Origin: Gnetum montanum
Taxonomy: Eukaryota; Streptophyta; Gnetopsida; Gnetales; Gnetaceae
Assembly: GCA_015680685.1 (NCBI GenBank)
Contig: MNCI01023689.1
Coordinates: forward strand, 133,539-197,538
DNA: 64,000 nt
Direction of reading: 5' to 3'
Positions 58,440-64,000 of the stretch are shown piece after piece. Made by a program: the position numbers and the translations under genes. Each line of letters begins with the position of its first letter. Within the stretch, counting starts at the first letter, position 1. Below the pieces are notes generated by a model, which did not search any database, was not told the DNA's origin, and saw only the letters and a list, made by a program, of their open reading frames with translations.

Positions 58440-61291
58440 AATTAAATACTTAAATTAAATTTTAGTAGGTGCCTGTAGGATAGTTGAAGATGTCATGAAT
58501 TCTTATACAGTGCCTAGAGGTGGAGGCTCTTGTGGCTTTGATGGTCCTTCATCTTGTCCCTGTGGTACTGGAGGCTAAGTTTGACTTGTTGTTGCCATAA
58601 GTTTGAAAGCATTGAGGAGTGCTTTCATCTTCTCTTTCTTGCTCTATGGATCATAAATGGTCCACGCAGCTTCATTGATAGTATAGGGATGTTCCATGGG
58701 CATAACATTGAAGAAAACATTTTCTTCACATTGATAAACTAGGCTATGAATTACTTATGTTTAATGTCGAATGTCTTTACCAGCTTCTATAGCTCGTAGT
58801 AGTCATTCATCCATCTTGCTAGGTTCTCAGCAATAGACCATTGATTAGGGAATATGCTCTTAAGAACTTCAAGATCCATGTTGACTATCTCCAACTTTTA
58901 TTTGGTCTCTTTGTGGAGCTTGAATTCCACCTCATAGAGGAGGTAGGAATTGACAACTTGCTTCTCCAACTTTATTCTTGGCCTCCCTCCTGTTAGCATT
59001 GTTAGGTTTGCATAATAGAGGTTGGCAAGCTTCATGTACACCATCATTTTCTTGATCTACAACTCCTTTAGGCAAATTTTGATCTTGTTGTATGCATTTA
59101 GTTCATCAAGGATGGGTTGCTATATGTCACCTTGTTATTGGAGTTGCTGAAGGGCCTCATTCATCTTCACCTTTGCTAATTGAATCTCTTTTTCATTAAC
59201 CTCCTTTAGTAGTCCAACATGGTCCCTGTAATGAATTTTTACTCATTTAAAATTTAGGGCCTCATTCTTCTAGGTAGCCACCTCAATTATGGTCTTTTGA
59301 CGAAGAGCATAGACTTCGTTCATCAAGAGATTGTGATTTTCTATTGCCAACCTCCTTAGATCCAAGTTTACCTTGGTAAGCTACTGTTGTTGCTAGTGTA
59401 TGAATTTGACCATTTGGTCCTTATGTTGCTTAGCATTTCATAGGTGGTGATTATCTTTGGTGAGGACCAAGTTTTCTTGCAGACATGTAATAGATCCTTG
59501 TTAGTGTTATTAGTCATGGTTTTGACAAGGACGTGTCGAAGATCATCATCTCCTTTGCATTTTCAACCTTGTTATTTTTGCTAAAGTTGTTGGAAAGCTT
59601 CATCATTGGTAAGTTCTAGCCTGAGAATTATGAGGTTAGAGAGATAGGCTTGCAACTCAACAACTTAGACGGCCAACAATTGATTAGCTATGATGGTTTC
59701 CTCAAGTTGTGTGTTGGCAATCAGTAGCTTTTCCCTTGTCTTGAGAAACCACGACTAGTTTGCTGTAATTTTATTTGGAAGATCAAAGATCTTTGGAAGT
59801 GGTTGCTTAGCTCCAACTAGTCTTTCCAACACCTTCTCGTATTGGGCAACACTCATCCAGCCACTTCCTACTCTTGTAGATGCATGGATGTCTACCATAA
59901 TAGCAATGTCAAGAATGGCTATTGTAGGAGCATTTAGGAATTCAACAAATTTGTCAACCATCACCTCCACCTCTATCTCTTGCCCTTTACATGGCATGAC
60001 CAGGATGGTTGCTCCCTCACCTTTCTTCAACATGATGGAGAAGGTCGCAATATTTCTTGAGATCTCAAGAAATATTTACCTAGAAATAAACATTGTAACC
60101 TCCTTGGTACTTGGATTGGGCCTTGTGGATGTTTAGTTTCTTTGTGCGGAGAAAAGCAGGGCTGTTTCACTATCTAGCCAACATATGGTCTTGGTGATTT
60201 TGTTAATATGGCTTATGGTTGGATGGTAAATGAAGGATTCTCTTCCACCTATGAGTTCTACTATTGTTGTAGTTGCTACTCTCGAAGTTTTCTAAGTCTT
60301 TTGGCAGCTATGAGCATCTCCGGTGTAGTCTTTAGAGTTGTAGGTGATGGTGGTGGCTACACCTCTTTTTGTAGCTTAGTTGTTGCCTTGTCTTTCATCA
60401 TCTCCTATCAAGATGTGGCATGAGCACAATAAACCCTATCAATGAAATAATGAACTACTCCTTTTCTTTTACATAATTTATGGATCAAACACGGAAAGGG
60501 GAGTGTCTTTCTTCCCTTCTCATTTTCCTTAAACTATTTCTCAGTCTTTAGAAAAATAAGTTGGGGAAGATTGACTAGGAATTTTTTGCTCAAAGTAATG
60601 CATGCCCAAGCAAAGAAAGTTATCACTTTATTGGGCCTCATTGTTGGATTTAGATGATAAGCTATAATTTTAAAGTGGATCCTTTCTACCTTGGTGAGGG
60701 TATCGTACTCTTTGAAATCCACCCCATAGCATCACTAAACCCACTCCTTTTTAGCTCTCGGGTCCACTTACATTGAGATCTTAGCCAATTTTATTCCAAT
60801 GTTTGACAAGTAGGAGACAGTGATGTCTTTGATCCTCACCAACGTGTCTCCTTGTTGACTGTTTCAAAACAAATAGGTCTTCCCCATGTACCATTCTCCA
60901 TTGTCGAAGAGAATTGGCCACATGGGAGACCCTTGTAGTTGTGTTTAGACCTCTTCTGGTGCACACTCGAAGAAGGGTTCAAAGTTTAGCTCTTGGAGAA
61001 TAGAACTTTGGACCTCCTTGGTCCTGATTTTCTTCAGATAGGCTTTGTGAGAGTAACCTCCAAGTTAGGCCATGGCCTAGGAGCCTTGTCCTACCTAGAT
61101 TTCTATGGTGGAAATCTATTGGATAGATTCCACTTCGGACTCCTCCCAAAGAGGTCCTGTGGCATGAGTTGCCTTGATTGCTTGCTTTTGGGGTTGCTAT
61201 GGTTACTGCTGCTATTGATCCCTTCATCCTATGGATCATTTTTCTTGGGCTGCGAAGACCCTTCTGTTTGTGATCCTTGTTTTGGTGCCAT
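58440..61291 (-). pseudogene. Third ORF of element 4, between pol and 3' LTR (decayed)
   Basis: The probable start is the ATG at 61291-61289 (MAPKQGSQTEGSSQPKK). Across frames, about 900 codons can be followed: a basic, Ser/Asn-rich start, then a middle block (FKEYDTLTKVERIHFKII, ITFFAWACITLSKK, FPCLIHKLCKRKGV near 60720-60480). From memory this block resembles the domain annotated as putative plant transposon protein. Next come an Ala/Pro-rich linker, a well-kept 92-codon piece (60033-59755) and a long Leu/Glu/Lys-rich part that looks coiled-coil (59460-58780). Its position is that of the env-like ORF of Athila elements, but no signal peptide or membrane anchor is evident. Function unknown. 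Confidence 0.65.
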
Positions 61292-61319
61292 ATGTGATCA
61301 CGAACATAACACATGATTA

Positions 61320-63340
61320 GCTTTTTACTTCATAATCCTTAGTTATATAGATATACTTTTTGTTAGATTGAGTTATGTTTAGTTATTGGGGGTTAAAAGT
61401 TAATCATTTAAATCTTGTTTGTGATCTCGGATAGGTGTATTATTTAAGTATTATTTTATTCACTAGCTATTGAAGTTTGTTTATTAGGTTCAAGCCTTTA
61501 TGGTAAGCAATTTAATATTATTTTAATGAATTAACCTTGGGGAATTAGAAAAATTTCAAAATTTTTTTTTGTAAGAAACCAAATGTTTGCATTGCTCACA
61601 ATGTAAAGCTTACCTCCAATAGCATGAGGGTAAAAAAATAGGTAAAAATGGATTAACAATTTGAGAGTTAGGGTGCTTGGAAGGTTTTTGGGCTCTAAAA
61701 AAATGACAAAAACTCCTTTTTTGCTTTGAAAAAATGATGCAAAATGAGCTAAGTTTTGCATGTATATATAGACTTTTTGTGTTGTGTTGATGGGGCTATG
61801 TTGACTCATCTCACTGCATTGACAGGGTTACGTCGATGTAGCTATACTTAGCAAATTTTTAATTTTATGAAATGGAGGAATTTCAAATGAGTTTTGGGAT
61901 GATACAAGAGCCTAATGGAAGCTAGAAAGATAGAGAATAATGGCAACAACATAGAAGAGGGTTAGTTTGGCTTGAGAGAAGTGATTGGAGTGGAGTTTGC
62001 ATGAAACTAAGGTGTTAAATAAAGAAAAATTGGATGTTTTTTACATTACCCAAATGAAGGATCAAGTCAATGACCCATGGTAGGAAACTTAACTTTAGGC
62101 AAACCAAAGGAATGCAAGTGGATCCTCCCCAAAGTAGGCAGATGTCTCATGTACTCTTGCATACCTTTATCACAGAGAGTTAGTGAGTCCTAAGGATGAT
62201 GAATGGTTAGTGTTAAGTTAAATCCCACATTTGGAAATAATTTTTTGAGGGTTATATGATCTAGCAACAAAACTAAAGAATTTCGTATGATATGAGGTAG
62301 TGAGGTGGTAAACCATGAATGAGTCAATGGTAGAGAGAGAATGTGGAAGAGGTTATCAACATCCTATGCACAAGATTTTTGATGGAATTCATGATAGGAT
62401 GATTTGATCCCAATTCATTTCAAGTCAAGATCAAGTCCATTTGACTTCATTGACCTTGCATTGACATATACCCTTTAGACATTGATTGAAAATTTAGGAC
62501 AACTTCAAAGGGCAATCATCACTCTAAGAAAAGAAGAAAAGAGAAGAAGGAAGTAGAGAGGGCCTTAGTTAGAGGGGTTCCTTTAGGCATGGGTAACATG
62601 TTTTGCTAGCCTGACAACTAGTTCTTGTAGCTCATTATTTAGTCTAACCAGTATGCTTTGAATTTTTGTGCTTGTTTTGTTTTTCTTTCATAGGAACCAT
62701 CCCATGTAAAGACATGCTTCCTTTTATGGTTGATAGTAGGAGTGGTAGTATACCAGTGGAGTATCGTAGAATGTTAAGAATGATGTTGAGAGAAATTATG
62801 TCAAATCTCCTTGAGGGCATACTTTGTTCCATTCCCACTTGGTTCATTCCTAGCTTGTTGAGCATCAAGATCATTGATTAATTGCTAAGTTTTAATGTAA
62901 AAGAATCTTGTGCTTCTACGATATTGATTTTCCATGGAATACAATAGATGAAATGGATGGATGTTGTGATCTCATTGCTTGATATCACCAAATTTTTTTT
63001 CAAGTGTTAGTAGATTACATAATTCAAAAAAAAGAGAAAAAAAGAAAAAAATAAAAAAAAAAAAGGAAAAACAAAAACAAAAATGATCATTTAGCTAATC
63101 AATAATAATGTTGATAGCTTTCCTTTGTAATTTCTAGAGTTGCAATAGCAATAATCAAAATCAAAATCTAAGATTTTTAATAAACTAAAAGAAATTAATT
63201 AAAAATAAGAACTAAAAGAGAATGAAAGATATAAAGAATAAATAAGAAAATATACAAGAAAGCAGAAACATATAAAGAATTGTGAAACAAAAAGGTGAAA
63301 AATTGGGAACCTCATCACAGTGTCATGTTTAGATGGCCAT
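61320..63340 (-). other. 3' spacer of element 4
   Basis: Non-coding. It includes landmarks shared with elements 1-3 (GGATCCTCCCCAAAG near 62121-62135) and an A-rich stretch (63020-63080). Confidence 0.6.
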
Positions 63341-63650
63341 CTCTTCCATGATTGAGTTGAGAGGAGGGGATTCAAAAGATAGAGAATGCTTGTTCTTGTT
63401 TTGAGGTGTTAGTCTTGTTGGTTACTCCTAGTTTTAGGAATGGATTAATTTGTTGGATTAATCAATTGATGTTTTTTTGGGTATGATAGGTGGTAAATGG
63501 TCATGGCACTAGAGGGAAAAGTTGCATGAATGAGGTAATGTCCTTCCCATAGCATTCAAAACTTAGTGCATTGTGGCACATGCATGGGATTTTAGTAAAG
63601 AACCTTATCACCTGATTGAACTTTAACTCTCCTTATCTGTGTATCATGAT
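63341..63650 (-). pseudogene. Integrase tail of element 4
   Basis: It aligns with the element 2 integrase tail at about 10064-10370. It ends at a changed internal PPT-like motif (63341-63355) and is cut at 63650 by element 5. Confidence 0.6.
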
Positions 63651-64000
63651 TGATGAGTGGCGAGGTACCCCTACACACAACCATACGAATACAAGCGTTA
63701 CACGCGTGATCTGGTCGAACACCATAGACTAAGTGCCTACACGCCTTATGGAACACTTAAGGTTAATTGCTCGTTGTCTTCTTAAACTTGTATTTGTCAC
63801 GGTTGTATGGTTAAGTAAGTATGAGGTATGTGATTTTTATATCTTTTATGTTTTATTGCTTATGCTAGGAGAGAAAGGGTGAAGAGACTAAGTAAATAGC
63901 TTTAACTAACTAAGTCCTAATGCCTAGCATCAATATCCATTCCCACTTGCCATTCACACCCTGAACCAATGCAACCTTCTGGGATTACCAAACGCTATTC
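63651..64000 (-). repeat. LTR of element 5 (runs off the window)
   Basis: It begins TGATGAGTGGCGAGGTACC, as in elements 2 and 3, after host pentamer ATGAT (63646-63650). In this orientation it would be a 3' LTR or a solo LTR. Confidence 0.8.

Larger units (their letters stand above)
57379..63650 (-). mobile_element. Element 4: Athila-like element retaining a third ORF, right part interrupted
   Basis: The 3' LTR is at 57379-58268. A degenerate polypurine tract, a long decayed ORF (58440-61291), the spacer and the integrase tail follow. At 63651 element 5 begins, so gag and most of pol lie beyond the window. Spacer landmarks (61535-61570, 62100-62125 and 63341-63355) align with elements 1 and 2. 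Confidence 0.8.

Noticed and set aside
60208-60423. Plus-strand 71-codon Ser/Tyr/Cys-rich frame
   Set aside because: It is antisense to the third ORF of element 4 and has no independent support.

Overview
The window is nuclear DNA from a seed plant with a large, retrotransposon-rich genome. It holds one host gene, a 14-exon plant BUB1 checkpoint kinase spread over 17.4 kb. Almost everything else is decayed LTR retrotransposon, with a LINE and several tRNA-derived SINEs. The kilobase-scale introns, nested Ty3 elements and old insertions would fit a gymnosperm, but nothing here fixes the species.

Layout. 1-4199: left-truncated Athila-like Ty3 element (element 0, minus strand). 4402-30385: one Athila-like element (element 1, minus strand) expanded to 26 kb by two later insertions, each with exact 5-bp target-site duplications. 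These are element 2 (7390-16602, minus strand, TSD GCCAT, in the integrase tail) and element 3 (18501-25603, plus strand, TSD ACTGG, in the reverse transcriptase), which has lost pol. 30386-34010: a decayed L1-type LINE on the minus strand, into which element 1 probably jumped. It is itself interrupted by about 1.3 kb carrying a near-perfect 216-bp inverted repeat. 35037-52471: BUB1 on the plus strand. Its last intron (11.1 kb) contains a complete but dead chromodomain Ty3 element (43111-49624, minus strand, TSD TTTAT). 53780 to about 57378: a gag-bearing relic of another Athila-like element (element 6). 57379-63650: element 4, which still has a long decayed third ORF between pol and the 3' LTR. 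63651-64000: the left LTR of a further insertion (element 5) into element 4.

The Athila-like elements share a tRNA-Asp-type primer binding site, LTRs starting TGATGAG on the plus strand (minus-oriented copies), a gag with an R/S-rich stretch and a CX2CX3HX4C knuckle, and a protease of the GRAWLS type. They also share a 3' spacer in which a polypurine-tract-like motif occurs up to three times. The most interesting material is this spacer: the repeated polypurine motif, a conserved splice-acceptor-like block, and the fact that the block aligns with the start of the third ORF kept only by element 4. In BUB1 the notable points are a GC-AG intron after the catalytic loop and the retrotransposon-inflated last intron. 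Assembly gaps (N) lie at 6656-6797 and 29935-30289, with smaller ones at 31536, 31830 and 47498-47500.
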